DNA from: Colletotrichum lupini
Lineage: Eukaryota; Ascomycota; Sordariomycetes; Glomerellales; Glomerellaceae
Length of the DNA stretch: 64,000 bases
NCBI RefSeq assembly: GCF_023278565.1
Contig: NC_064681.1
Coordinates: 3,286,001 to 3,350,000 of the forward strand
Reading direction: 5' to 3'
Positions 23,838-35,048 of the stretch are shown piece after piece (position 1 is the stretch's first letter; every line of letters starts with the position of its first letter). The translations under genes were made by a program, and so were the position numbers. The notes beneath the pieces were generated by a model that did not search any database, was not told the origin of the DNA, and was given only the letters and a program-made list of their open reading frames with translations.

Positions 23838-24386
23838 TATGGGCGACTGGACTCGGGGATTCGTGACAGAAGTCAAGCGTGAGTAAGTATCTGTATATTC
23901 GGCGGCGATCGGTACTCTCGAGGCACAAGTCGCTTGGAAAAGACTTTGGGTGTCTGAGCTGGCGATTTGAGAAAAGACCTCGAGCAATAGTAACAAGGAT
24001 GTCCAGAGGCAAAGGCTTCAGAAAGCTTCTGGAGAGGATGGGAAAGTCGCGTCGAGTGGCGCGCTCATTGGGAAAGTGTCAGGGATTTGAAGACCGGGAG
24101 GTGTAGAATTAGTGGATAACGTCACCAATCGCACTCTCCTGAATGGCCCCAGCAGGGGGGTGTGCGCAGAAAATCAATTAAGAAGAAATAGTGGGGTCGC
24201 GTCTTTGTCTTTGGCCCGACGCGTCTCCTCAGAGCAGGTAGCTCCCTCACCACCTTGTACCTTCTTCACAGGGAATCATCGTGACAACTCCCTGCAAAAG
24301 GTGTCGCCTTGTTCTTTGACCAGCTTCAATCATTTCACATTGGGCCACTTTAAGTCTTATCGGGAGAACAATCAGACAACTGCACC
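23838..24386. promoter_or_regulatory. Divergent promoter RAD18 / POL32
   Basis: 549 bp between divergent start codons of two genes acting at the replication fork (Rad18 modifies PCNA; Pol32 binds it). It contains a perfect ACGCGT box and near-matches (gtcgcgtc at about 24047 and 24197), as expected for G1/S-type regulation. Confidence 0.55.
24219..24224. promoter_or_regulatory. ACGCGT (MCB-like) box, RAD18/POL32 promoter
   Basis: Palindromic ACGCGT, the MluI cell-cycle box bound by MBF in yeasts. It lies 163 bp upstream of the POL32 start codon and 382 bp upstream of the RAD18 start codon. Function is inferred from position and gene type. Confidence 0.45.
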
Positions 24387-25953
24387 ATGGAGGAATACAA
24401 AAAGTATCTGGCTGACCAGATCCTGAGTGAGGAGAAAATTGTAAGCTACGACATTCCCATGATGGCCGTCAAACTGGTGCTCATAAATATCCCAGGTCAC
24501 ATATCGAAGCCTCAGCCGGGCACTCAAGGTTCATGTTAACACAGCAAAAGGGTCAGTTCAAGGAGCTTCATTCCACTGACTAGTGCAACAGCTGCTGACC
24601 TTTTGATAGAATGCTCTATGACTTCCACCGGTCACAGAATGGGATGCGCCCTGGCACAATGCATGCAACCTACCTGATCTATGGAACCCAACCAGCACAA
24701 CAAAAGGTCCAAGATGATGGCGATGTTGAAATGGCCAGCTCGCCCCCTAATGTCGAAACTTCTGAAGATGTTGTCACCCACTCCATGTCTCTTGTCCCTG
24801 GCGACCTCCTGAAGGGTAATTAGAAGTTTATTATTTCCACTGTTTTCTCACATTACTGACCTTTCTTAGACACTCTGGCCACTTACGAAGAGGTGACCTC
24901 ATTCCATATCTACAGTTTGGCGAGGCATCCTACCAGGGTAAGCCTTTGTTCTCCTCCGTGTAGTGACAACCATTGACCAGTGCCCCAGGACTTGCAACTT
25001 TTAGCAGACGTTCATCAGCAAATCAAGGAGCAGTCGACGAATGAGAGTGCACCCATGGCAGAGACATACGGTACCATCACCAACCCCAATGTCCGCAAAC
25101 GCACCCGCCAAGGAAGAGGACCAGTACCTACACCTGCTGCTCCAGCACCGGCGGTCAAGCCTATCAAGAAGGAGGCAGCACCTCCCGCCGTCAAGCCCGC
25201 AGCCCTTGACTCCAAGGCAGAGGTACCTGTCAAGCAAGAGACCAAGACGCAAACCACAGAGACACCCACGTCCACGGCGGCAACGAAGAAGGGAGCGGCG
25301 CCACCAGCGTTGAAGAAAAGTGGCTCGTCTGGCATTTCGGGCATGTTTGCCAAAGCCGCAGCCAAGGCTGCAAGCAAGCCGAAAGAGGTCCCGAAACCGG
25401 CACCCGTCGAGACGCCCGCACTATCTGATGATGGCGAGGATGACGATGAAGACATTCCCGCCGCAAAGGCCCCTGCCAATTCTGGAAGAAAGTCACGAAA
25501 GGACCGCGAGGCTGAGCTGAAAATGATGATGGAAGAGAGCGAGGAAGAGGAAGAGCCCGAAGAGAAGGAGGAGGACGAGCCGATGGATGAGCCATTGGAG
25601 GAGGCTCCCGAGCCAGAAGCGAAACCTGAACCAGCGGAAGTCGTTTCTAGCACAGGCGACGGTCGTCGGCGTGGCAAGCGGAGAGTCATGAAGAAGAAGC
25701 AGATCATGGACGATCAGGGCTACCTTGGTAAGTTTGGCAATACTCCCTTAAGTTTCTCAAAGCTAACAACAGTCTACTAGTCACTATCCAGGAACCTGCT
25801 TGGGAAGAGTTCTCAGAAGACGAGGCACCCCCGCCGCCCGCAAAGTTGGCCAAGACTTCATCTGCGCCAAGTTCTGGAAGCCAAGCTGCGAAGCCGAAGA
25901 AGCCTGCTCCAAAGGGACAGGGCAACATCATGTCCTTCTTTGGCAAGAAATGA
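24387..25953 (+). CDS. POL32: DNA polymerase delta subunit 3 (Pol32/Cdc27)
   Basis: Six exons, 24387-24440, 24496-24551, 24610-24815, 24870-24937, 24989-25727 and 25781-25953, encode 431 aa. Pol32/POLD3 links polymerase delta to PCNA and is needed for processive synthesis and break-induced replication. The N-terminal region (about residues 1-150: VTYRSLSRALKVHVNTAKG, MLYDFHRSQN, HATYLIYG, SFHIYSLARHPTRDLQLLAD) matches the Cdc27 winged-helix domain that binds Pol31. The middle is a Pro/Ala/Lys-rich and acidic linker. The extreme C-terminus, QGNIMSFFGKK, is a PCNA-interacting (PIP) box. Exon 5 is taken from the second of two nearby acceptors (after ccccag at 24988), because only that keeps frame with exon 4. 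Confidence 0.93.
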
Positions 25954-26589
25954 ATGCCGGGGAAAGATTTTGGGGGCCCATGTCAAGAGGCTTGATGGAG
26001 ACTTGGCATGAAAGAAAAAGGAGAGAAACGTTGTCTACAAGATAAGCTCTAGAGTTCCACAGTAAAGCAAGCTGTCACATGCAGATATCCGCGATTTGTC
26101 CAACGATTTTGTTACCAATGGATCTCTTATTGGCTGTAACTGCGGGCAATTACTGCCTCTAGATCACAGAGGTTGAAATAGCACTGGCGTGACTAGGAGA
26201 AACAGCGCCGGCCCGGGAGCGGCACGGACGCCGGAGGTCGCCCCGCGTCACCCCGCAGTGGGCCTGAGTCGTCAAGATGCGACGCTAAAATACGCAACCC
26301 CGGTCAGAGCTCCTGCAAGGGACCACAGTGACGCTGCGGCATCCCCCAAAAAACGCAGCGGACACCTGGCTGGCAGGGAGCTCCTCGTCCTATTTTCCGC
26401 GTCAACCCAACGTCGCACATTGCTTCGTAACACGATCGCTTTTTTGTTTCTGTTGCTGGACCCTGCCACGATCTCTCTGCACTGCGAAGGGTTTCCTCAG
26501 CAATTGATACCCATGCGGACATAGACTCAAATTTTGTTCTCTTTTCCCTCCCGTGCCTCTTCCTGCCAGGCCACATTGCTTTCGCAGCC
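25954..26589. other. Intergenic region POL32 to GH125 gene
   Basis: 636 bp with the POL32 3' UTR and the promoter of the mannosidase gene. No gene recognised. Confidence 0.5.
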
Positions 26590-28449
26590 ATGCCCTTACG
26601 CACAGTATTTGACCTGCTGCTACCCCTGGGTCTGCTGGTCGGCCAGACCTACGCGGCGCAAGAACCTCTGACTGGCGAGGATCGCGAAGCATGTCCCAAC
26701 TATGCGCAGTATTCCACATATCCCCAGTGAGTTTGCGACTCTGGCCTTGGCCGTTCCTCTTGAGACCACGAAACAATGCTGAGAATGTGTGTGTGTCGCC
26801 AGTAAACCCCTGAGCGAAGGCCCCCTTGGCCTGCCCTACCAACGACCCGATCCACGATGCCGTACTTTCCACTCCGATGCCATTGAGCAGGTCATCAAGG
26901 ATGTCACATCCAGAATGAAGGACCCCGACCTGGCCAGACTATTCGAGAACGCGTTCCCTTCCACGACAGACACCACTGTCAAGTTCCATACCGATGGGAC
27001 TGATACCAGATTCGTCGATCTCAAGGGCCGCAGCCTGCGCGACGAGGGCAAATGGGAGGGGCCGCAGTCCTTCATCATTACGGGCGACATCATTGCCGAG
27101 TGGCTGCGCGACAGCACCAACCAGCTCTCACCCTACCAGGCGCTGGCCAAGAAAGATCCCGCCATCTTCAAGCTGATCCTGGGCGCCATCAACACGCAGG
27201 CCGAGTACGTCATCGAGTCGCCGTACTGCAACGCCTTCCAGCCCCCTCCGATCGCGAACCTGCAGCCGAGCCACAACGGACAGGACGACACGGTACACCC
27301 CATCTACGAGCCCTCGTTTGTGTTCGAGTGCAAGTACGAGCTGGATTCGCTGGCGCATTTCCTCGCGCTGGGCAACGACTTTTACGAGCACACCGATTCC
27401 AAGGACTTCATGACGGGCAGGTGGTTCATGGCTCTCGAGACGGTGCTCAACGTACTCGAGGAGCAGTCCCGCTCCACGTTCGGCCCGGAGACGGGCCGCT
27501 TCCAGAAGAACGAGTACACCTTCCAGCGCAAGACGGACGCGGGCACCGAGACGCTGAACCTCAAGGGCGTCGGTAACCCGCTGAACAACGGCACGGGTCT
27601 CGTGAGGTCTGCTTTCCGGCCCAGCGATGACGCCACGATCCTCGGCTTTTTTATTCCGGCGAACGCCATGATGGCCGTGGAGCTGAAGCGCACGTCCGTA
27701 TTCCTCAAGGCGGCCGGCAAGGACGTCCTCGCGCAGACGGTGGACAAGTGGAGCCAGACAATTGCTGACGGCGTGTGGAATAATGGTGTGGTCAAGCACG
27801 CCAAGTACGGAGACGTCTTTGCGTACGAGGTTGACGGGTACGGTTCCTCTATTCTCATGGATGATGCGAATTACCCGTCGCTGCTGGCGCTTCCTCTCAT
27901 GGGATTCTTGCCTGCGGATGATCAGACGTACAAGAACACCAGGAAGATGCTTTTGGAGAAGACTGGCAACCCTTACTACCTCGAGGGTGCTGCGTTCCAC
28001 GGAATCGGAGGTGAGTTTTTTCTTGATGCGTTGGAAGTTTTGAAACTCACAACATCCCAGGACCCCACATTGGGCTCTCCAACGCCTGGCCGATGAGTCT
28101 TTTGATCCAGGCGCAGACATCCGAGAATGACCAGGAAATCACCGAGTGCCTTGACTTTGTCCTAAACTCTGCCAAGCTCGGTTTGGTTCACGAGAGTGTT
28201 GATGTCGGCCGCATTTCTGCTTATACTCGTAAGTCTCGTCGAGCCCGCTTCACCAACTATCATGCTAATCACATAATACAGGAAGCTGGTTCGCATGTAA
28301 GACACTAAAATACCTGATTTTGACGACATTGTGAGCTGTGATGCTGACTTTTGATAGGGGCCAACGGCGTCTTTGCCGAGACGATTCTCGACCTGGCTAA
28401 GAGGAAGCCTCACTTGATCTTTACTGACGCGAAGCCGTATACCATCTAA
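26590..28449 (+). CDS. Secreted GH125 exo-alpha-1,6-mannosidase (Mug157-like)
   Basis: Five exons, 26590-26726, 26803-28010, 28061-28228, 28282-28296 and 28358-28449, encode 539 aa. Residues 1-22 (MPLRTVFDLLLPLGLLVGQT) are a signal peptide. The rest is a glycoside hydrolase family 125 (alpha/alpha)6-barrel, formerly DUF1237. Landmarks are TGDIIAEWLRDSTNQLSPY, which holds an acidic catalytic-region motif, EPSFVFECKYELDSL, LVRSAFRPSDDA and GPHIGLSNAWPMSLLIQA. Bacterial GH125 enzymes remove non-reducing-end alpha-1,6-linked mannose; the S. pombe homolog is meiotically up-regulated Mug157. Exon 4 is only 15 nt and supplies Ser-Trp-Phe-Ala plus part of Trp, restoring the sequence TRSWFAWANGVFAE, so it is not an artefact. 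The likely role is processing of mannoproteins in the secretory path or outside the cell. Confidence 0.93.
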
Positions 28450-30652
28450 ATGTGGCATTGACTTTCAGGTATGGCGAGTTGGGTATATAGACGCGACGGT
28501 TAATCAGTTGGTCATGACATGGCATGACATGACATGACATGACGTGGGAGGTGGTGACTGGCATCTATGCTGCATCAATAGAGTTATATCCCTTTTCTAA
28601 AGATAGTTGCCAGACGATTGAAGACCCGAAGAACAAAGTAGCTGCAGAAAAGCAAGAGAAAAAAAAAACAAGACCAAGAGTCGGTTTCAACCCTTCTTAC
28701 TCCAGCGAAGCTAAGCTTGGCCAAATAATGAGGTCTATTCTTGGCTCTCGTCTTTCCAGCAATGTTTAGTTTTTGAGCTGATGAGTATTCTGGACGGGAT
28801 TGGGGACTCTGTCCTACCCAGCCTGCACATTGTAAATATGTTCCCAGGAGGTTCGTCGCATGACGGACATGAATAAGACCAATTTAAATATATATATCTG
28901 ATGCTTCTATTCAAAATGTCAGCCTCGCCCAAATCAGTTGACATGACAGTTCAATCATTCTTGAGATAAGACTTCTGAGCCAAAAGCGAAACCCGTGTAT
29001 ATTCTTCTTGCCGGCCATCATCTCTGTCATCAGTCCAAACCGCGTTGCATTATGCTCCTAATGCCTCTCATCCACCCTCCCGCCTCCCGGCGATGTAGAA
29101 GAGAGGTCTATAGCTAGGAGCGGCAAATGTTCCTCCAAGCTTATCGCTTGCGGGGGCCATATGAGCTCATTTGGCTCGGAAGAATCCTATTCGCGATATC
29201 TGTCGCAACTATGAGGTTTCAATATTGGAATACGGTAGGTGGAGAGGACAGTGTCCTGCTTAGTTCCTGCTAAAAACATCAATCCTATCTTCTTCCCCTC
29301 GCCGCCTACCGAAAATACGCTACTAATAAGGTAAGCTGAGAGGGCACAGCTAGGGATAGGAGGATATACTTCCAGAGTGTAGTCGGCAACTTGTCATATA
29401 CCCTTGTTTTCAAGCAAGTCCTTGAACTGCGCCAGGGGGTTTGAGGCCTCAGATGACTGCGGGGCAAGGCGTTGCGAGGGTGAGAGCCGGGTCAATAAAT
29501 ATATTCGCCCCCAGTGTGACGATTGTTTCTTGCCTCGGAATCGCTGCACTGGCAACTTCGGATCTGCATCTGCTGTTGGGTAGCTTTCAAGGTCGTGAGT
29601 GCCCACGTACCCGTGTTGCACGTCCCGACCGTCGGCTCTGCGGATATCCAGTATAAAAGAGTATTTGACAGTGAAATTAATGGACTGGCCCGGAAACGTG
29701 TTTGGTCTTGTCCTTTTCAATCGCTCGCTGGGAAGATGGTTGTATCCGTACTTCGTGCTGGGGTAACCGTTTTCCCATGCCTAGTCATCAACCTGCTTCG
29801 TTTCAATAATTTATCAACGCCATCTCTAAGACGGTGGCTCTTTCCATCGAAGCTCATCGTCGTCAGAGTATACGTTGGAATATACGCCGTCGACAGCCAA
29901 AGCTGGCGAGCGAGGGGCGTTGGTTCGGATATATGCTTTTGCACCATCGTCGTCGTCAAAGTACACCCAGAGTGGATTCCGTGTTCAGATTAATAACTAA
30001 CCCAACAATGCTCGCTCGTGGCAGAGGAAAGGGAGTCGTCTCCCAGCCGGTGGGTGGAGAATGGCGCTTGCAAGCCCAAGAACGTAACCTTGGACACGGG
30101 GAGCTTCTTATACTTTGAAGATTCAGCAGCATGTGCTGATACTCCTGGTATACAGAAGTGTCTCTATGAGCGGATTCTGAAATACTCCACAGCTTGTCGG
30201 CACTCAAGTTGACGATGTGCCAAATTGATCTTAGCACACAAAACCAATGTTCCAAATACAGAGTGTGCCATTCTCAGATGCTTGGGTTCAATAACAATGT
30301 ATCATTGTGGATGGTCCGCGTGTTATTGATCTGATCGACAATACGGATGTTGTCCGAACCTAGTGTCACACATATGAAGGCTTAGAGGTAGATGAGCATT
30401 GGACGATCATGAAGACCTCGTGATATTCGAGAGTTTCTTTCTACATATATGTCCATCATCGACGAGCAAGGCCTACCTTACGTGGCCGAACGCCCCAACT
30501 CCCAAGCTTGACAAAACGAACCAAGCTCGACAACATTATCCCCTCCAAGGCTTCACATGAAAAAAGTCCAACATGTCGCAGACAATACTCTCAGCTTTTT
30601 GTTTTCTTTCTCATCAGAATCATTCACGGGCCCAGTCTACGCCGCCCTCGAC
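28450..30652. other. 2.2-kb gene-poor region between GH125 gene and MCM6
   Basis: No complete gene could be built. A CATGA tandem repeat lies at about 28514-28549. On the minus strand at 29827-29984 and 29394-29720, open stretches with protein-like composition are interrupted by stops and frame changes; they may be a decayed gene. Composition is ordinary, without RIP-type AT enrichment. Confidence 0.5.
28514..28549. repeat. Short tandem repeat, unit CATGA
   Basis: About six to seven near-perfect copies of a five-base unit (catga) about 65 bp downstream of the GH125 stop codon, within the expected 3' UTR or just beyond. Confidence 0.8.
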
Positions 30653-33632
30653 TCAAAACTCCTCAACAGCGCAGTTGGGATGCAACACATATACGATAGT
30701 CGCCGGCTCCACAGGGCCAGAAGAAGTGCCTTCGGCAGGTGCGTCGTCGTCTGCCAAGCCTTGGCCGCGGACAGCCATGAGAATGTTTTCCTGCAAGTTT
30801 GAGTTAGTTTTGATTCCCTGGACGTATACTCGGGGACACCACATACCTTGACCATCCTCTTGAGAACCTTCTTCGCCAATGCCTTCTCAGAATCGTGCTC
30901 CTCGACGCTATTGAGCTCATCCTCCTTCTGCTCCAAGTACCACTCAACGAGCGCCTCGCCCTCGACGCCCTCGCCGTTCTCGGCCTCGGCTTCGTTGACA
31001 TGCTCGACAATCAAGTTGACCATGCTCGAGTACTTCTCAAACGTGATGGTCTGCTTGACTCTGGCCGGTGCTGGCGTGCCCTCGGGTCTGTCGACGGCCA
31101 TTTCATCATCGGCCGGCTGACCAGCCGCTTCAGATGCCGCGCGGAGAAGAGCCGCACCTTGCTCGGGTGCCTCCTCGTCATCAACTTCCACATCGTCATG
31201 CTCAACAGAGATGATACTCTGCCTGAGTAGATCGAAGGCCTGGGCAACCATGTCGGGAGTAATTACACTCTCGCAGCTGCCCTTGGCGATGGCCTCGGAT
31301 AAGCGAATCATACTCTCCAGCTGACGAACAGTGATACGGTACGAGTTCTTGCCAATGCCGCCTTGCGCGTCATCAGCGCGGAGCTCCTTGTACTTCTCAA
31401 CGAGGAATTCCTTGGCCTCGGGAGAGAACTCGGGGCGGAAAGCGCGAGCGAAACGAATGAAACGCTGAATGGTCTCGGTGCTGTACTCGGGCTCGATGGC
31501 TTCATCGCGAAGCTGGTGGATCCCGACAATGTGCTCTGCAAGATGTCGGTCAATGGTCTCGTTGCACTCATCAAGGACGACGAAGAAGAGATCAAAACGA
31601 GACATGATGGGAGCGCTCATGTTGATGTTGGCGCGAAGGGTCGTCTTCCTGTTGTATCGACCGCCAACAGGGTTAGCGGCGGCGAGGATAGAGGTGCGGG
31701 CGTTGAGGGTGGCCTGGATACCAGCCTTGGCGATAGAAATTGTCTGCTGCTCCATGGCTTCGTGGATGGCAACTTGGTCGGCGATGTCCATCTTGTCGAA
31801 CTCGTCAATGGCGCAAATACCGTTGTCTGCCAACATCAGAGCACCAGCCTCAATCGTGAAGTCTCCAGTCTCTTCATCCTTGACCACAGCGGCTGTCAAA
31901 CCAGCAGCGGAAGAAGCCTTACCACTGGTGTAGACCGCGCGGGGTGCAAAGCCACAAACGTATTTGAGGAACTGAGACTTGGATGTGGAAGGGTCACCGA
32001 CAATGCAGATGTTGATATCACCTCTCAGCTCCATGCCCTCGGCGGTGGTCTTGTGCACACCAGACAAAAGCTGAAGCAGGATACCCTTCTTGATCGTGTT
32101 GTGGCCGTATACAGTAGGCGCTATGGAAGCAACCAACCGATCGAGAAGGTTCTTCTCGCTTACGAGCTGACGCAGCTCTTCAATCTCGGCAGGGTTCCAG
32201 CCAGCGACGATCGCAGCTTGAATGTCATCCACTGATTCCGAGGTGTCGTTGCCGTTGTTTTGTGTCAGGGAGCTGATAACATCTGCAACCTGCCCGCTCG
32301 CCGTCTGGCCCAGATTTGAGGTGTCGGGAGTGACCATACACGCCAGGAAGGCCATGCGGTAGGTCAGATCGCGAACACCCAGCGCCTTGAGACCAGTGAC
32401 TCCAGAACCGCCTGCATCAGTACCGGCAGCACGGTTGTCGTCGCGAATGGTGCTTGGCCTCAAGCCGGGCAGGCCCATTTGGCTGACATCCGGCACGACG
32501 ATGAGCGCACCGGTGAAGATGCACTTCTCTCCTGCCTTGGCCCGATCCACAATCTCTCCGCGCAAGATGACGTCCATTGTTCTCGGCATGCTTCCCGTGG
32601 GAATCTCTGAGCTGTTTTCTTGGATTCGCACCTTCTGCCAGTCGACAAACGTGCTGTGACGGATATCGAGCTGCCAGGCTTGACGGTTCTGGCAAGTCAT
32701 GTTGGGGCACTGGGTGGGTTCGGTGTATCTGAAAGTCTGCTCGACGTTGGGAACGACCGTTCTGCAAGCCTCGCAAACAAATGTGCCGAGTGAAAGCTCA
32801 GGGCGGACTTCTGACGTTCGCGTCACCGTGCCGGAGATGGAGAGCAGCTGGCCAATGTTGGTCGACCTAAGACTGCGCACTCTTGAGATGAGGGGCATGT
32901 TGTAGAAGGCGATGGTGAAGAGCTTGTCTGTCTGCTGGTTGGCCGTCTTTTCACCCATATCCGTCTGGCTCGCAGAACCAAGTTGGCTTGCGGTTGAGTT
33001 GGTCGGGTTGCTTGAGGATGTCGGCTGCCTGTGTTCGCGGAAGTACTGCGGCTCATACTTGGCGATCATGTTGTGTAGCGCGGCCGTGAGGAAAGGAAGG
33101 AATCGGTAGTAACCGCGCATGATACCATCACCCAGCTCTCCATTGGTAAATGTGGTCAGGTGCTTGAAGTCGACGTAGAATGTTGAGAGCTGATATGTCC
33201 TCATGCCGTGGATCTGGGCGACATAGTACTTGCCTGTCGTGGCAGCGCTGGATGTCGGCGGGGCAGAAGAGCTCGGCTCTTCTACGAACCTACAAAGCCC
33301 TGTGGTTAGAACAATTGCCTAATAGAGCCAAGACAAAATGGACCATCAACTTGCGTTTCAATGAAGGTCTCAAAGTGGTCCTGGACCATGAGACCAATCC
33401 TGTCCTCCACGCGGGGAATGTTTGCAGCATCTGGTATCCTTGATCCGCGGGGGACTTGGTCATCGGCGAAGCCCTCGGCCTCATCGTCACTTTGGGCGCC
33501 CATGCTCTCGGAGGGCGGCGCCCGTGGTCTGCCGCCGACGGATGAGGATGGCATAAAGGAGCGCTTAGGGGTAGCCGCCGAACGGGACGGGGCGTCCGAC
33601 ATTAGGAGGCCGGCGTCGCTTGAGGGAGCCAT
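30653..33632 (-). CDS. MCM6: MCM6 replicative helicase subunit
   Basis: Three exons, 33632-33355, 33289-30847 and 30790-30653, encode 952 aa. Mcm6 is one of six subunits of the Mcm2-7 ring, the core of the CMG replicative helicase. Zinc finger: Cys265, Cys268, Cys287, Cys292. Walker A is GDPSTSKS at 524-531, Walker B CAIDEFDK at about 585-592, arginine finger SRFD at 656-659. RTSEVRPELSLGTF and DWQKVRIQENSSEIPTGSMP identify Mcm6 rather than another MCM. The C-terminal exon ends in YVLHPNCAVEEF. Intron 1 (65 bp) begins with GC, not GT: GAA AC then gcaagt. Only this junction gives the family-like FIETFVEEPSSS, while the nearby GT would shift the frame. Intron 2 (56 bp) is a normal GT-AG intron. 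Confidence 0.95.
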
Positions 33633-34195
33633 GATTATTGTCGTATCTGTTGCGACGGTAAAGTGTTATCGTTTGGGGAGTCGCAAGTCGACAATGGGTT
33701 GATAGTGCGCAAGCGGTGGTTGCTAGGCAGAGATGCGGGATGTTGTTTTTTGGTGGAGGTGGGATTTTGGGTGGTGGGATGCGATGGAGCCTTTTTCGCA
33801 TTGGGGAGGCGGAGACTTGCTCACTCAGGGGTCTTAATTGATTTCGACGCGTGAGGGGCAGCAGTCGCGTCGCATCGCGTTGCTGTCGCGACGGCTTTAA
33901 TTGACTGCATTTTGCGCTAGTCTCTTTTTGGACGCTAACCATTATGCTGCCAATTCTTTACAAATGCGATGCCTTTCGCAGCGTCCCGTGAAGGACTTCA
34001 AGTGTTGCCATTGATCGTGAAGAGGGCTTACCAATTGGTCAACTGTTGAAACAAAATTGCTTATATGATGTTGCTGTTGTATTGAAATGGTCCGTAACGC
34101 CTAAACTATGCCATTGCTTCATTGCTCAGTATTCTTCAGGGAGAATGCTGCTGAGAAAGATTCCAAGCCGTAACGAATGTTCCCTTGTCGACTTT
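33633..34195. promoter_or_regulatory. MCM6 promoter region / RNH203 3' region
   Basis: 563 bp between the MCM6 start codon and the RNH203 stop codon, both on the minus strand. The stretch 33847-33893 holds ACGCGT and several tcgcg repeats, which looks like a compact upstream element for MCM6. Confidence 0.5.
33847..33852. promoter_or_regulatory. ACGCGT (MCB-like) box, MCM6 promoter
   Basis: Perfect ACGCGT 215 bp upstream of the MCM6 start codon, followed within 45 bp by further TCGCG-type sequences (33864-33891). MCM genes are classical G1/S targets of MBF-type factors in yeasts; the role here is inferred. Confidence 0.5.
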
Positions 34196-34771
34196 TCACG
34201 CACCAGTCTTGGTCTCCTCTGGTGAGTATGAGTGTATCTGTGTCAAATGTCAGTTATGAATCCAAGATGCAGACTGGAGAATTACATACCGACTCAGCCA
34301 CACCAAGCCATTCTTCTATACTCCTCACGTACGGATCAGAGGCCGCCTCTGCACTCGCCTCGTGGCCCCAAACAACCATCTCGTCAAACTCTGCCTTGGT
34401 TTCCATGGTACCCAGCTCGACCAGGTCGCCCTCAGCCTCTTCGCCCTCTCCTTCGAGCTGCTGTGTCTCGACCTTTGCACTCCTCTCCATCACTAGGCCT
34501 CGGTATTGTTCTGGCAACTTGACTGTCGTGCCATGGAGCTTTCTGCCGCGGAAGTACGCTACTGTCTTGCCATCTGAAAGTCCAGATGTCAGCTTCAAGG
34601 ATTGTCGTTCCTGTTGATGGAAAAAAACGTACCTTCTGACTTGGAAGGGTTCCAAAATGTGTTGGAATCGCCGACGGGACCATCGTGATGAATACGACAA
34701 GGCAGCAGGTTGACTGTGGCCTTGGTCTTTGTAGAGTCATTTGACTGAATGGACAGAATAGCTTTCGACAT
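34196..34771 (-). CDS. RNH203: Ribonuclease H2 subunit C (Rnh203)
   Basis: Three exons, 34771-34633, 34573-34290 and 34237-34196, encode 154 aa. RNase H2 removes ribonucleotides from DNA and RNA from RNA:DNA hybrids; subunit C is a structural partner of subunits A and B. VNLLPCRIHHDGPVGDSNTF, then YFRGRKLHGTTVKLPEQYRG, are the family's two conserved blocks. A Glu-rich loop and DEMVVWGHEASAEAASDPYV follow. The last exon adds only 14 codons including stop (IHSYSPEETKTGA) after EEWLGVAES. Length fits fungal orthologs. It lies upstream of MCM6 on the same strand, and the first transposon sits about 275 bp upstream of its start codon. Confidence 0.88.
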
Positions 34772-35046
34772 GGTGAACTATAGTGTATGTTGGGAGATCG
34801 GGAATCGCTTCTGGTCGTGGAGGGGTCAATGGTCTTCTATTCAGTAGGTAAGGTACTTTAACTTCAGGTACTTCGTACTCGACTTGACCCGACGCGTCCC
34901 AAAGGCCCAGACGCGAATTTGGATAATCGATAAGACGTTGCGATAAGATGTCGCGATAAACTCGTCTTTATCGATAAGATTAGTTGTCTTGGCTCCCGCC
35001 GTGCACGGTCTCCCACCCTTTTCCCCCGACTCCACGAGCCTCTACG
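34772..35046. promoter_or_regulatory. RNH203 promoter remnant with GATAA cluster
   Basis: 275 bp between the RNH203 start codon and the Fot1-type element. It contains ACGCGT at 34892 and, at 34922-34977, five GATAA and one TTATC, four of them as CGATAA. The transposon insertion has cut off whatever lay further upstream. Confidence 0.5.
34892..34897. promoter_or_regulatory. ACGCGT (MCB-like) box, RNH203 promoter
   Basis: Perfect ACGCGT 121 bp upstream of the RNH203 start codon. It is the third such box at a replication/repair gene in this window. Confidence 0.45.
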
Positions 35047-35048
35047 TA

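Noticed and set aside
27128..28120. Minus-strand frame of 330 codons over the GH125 gene
   Set aside because: Antisense shadow of the mannosidase exons; composition (Leu/Arg/Val/His-rich) and lack of motifs argue against a gene.
31363..32235. Plus-strand frame of 290 codons over MCM6
   Set aside because: Antisense to the MCM6 ATPase core; no independent signature.
33306..33356. MCM6 exon 1 extended to the GT donor at 33350
   Set aside because: It joins exon 2 in the wrong phase and would produce a non-MCM sequence; the GC donor at 33354 fits.
30653..33632. First impression of the helicase as MCM5
   Set aside because: RTSEVRPELSLGTF, the spacing of its zinc finger cysteines and SMPRTMDVILRGE are Mcm6-specific.
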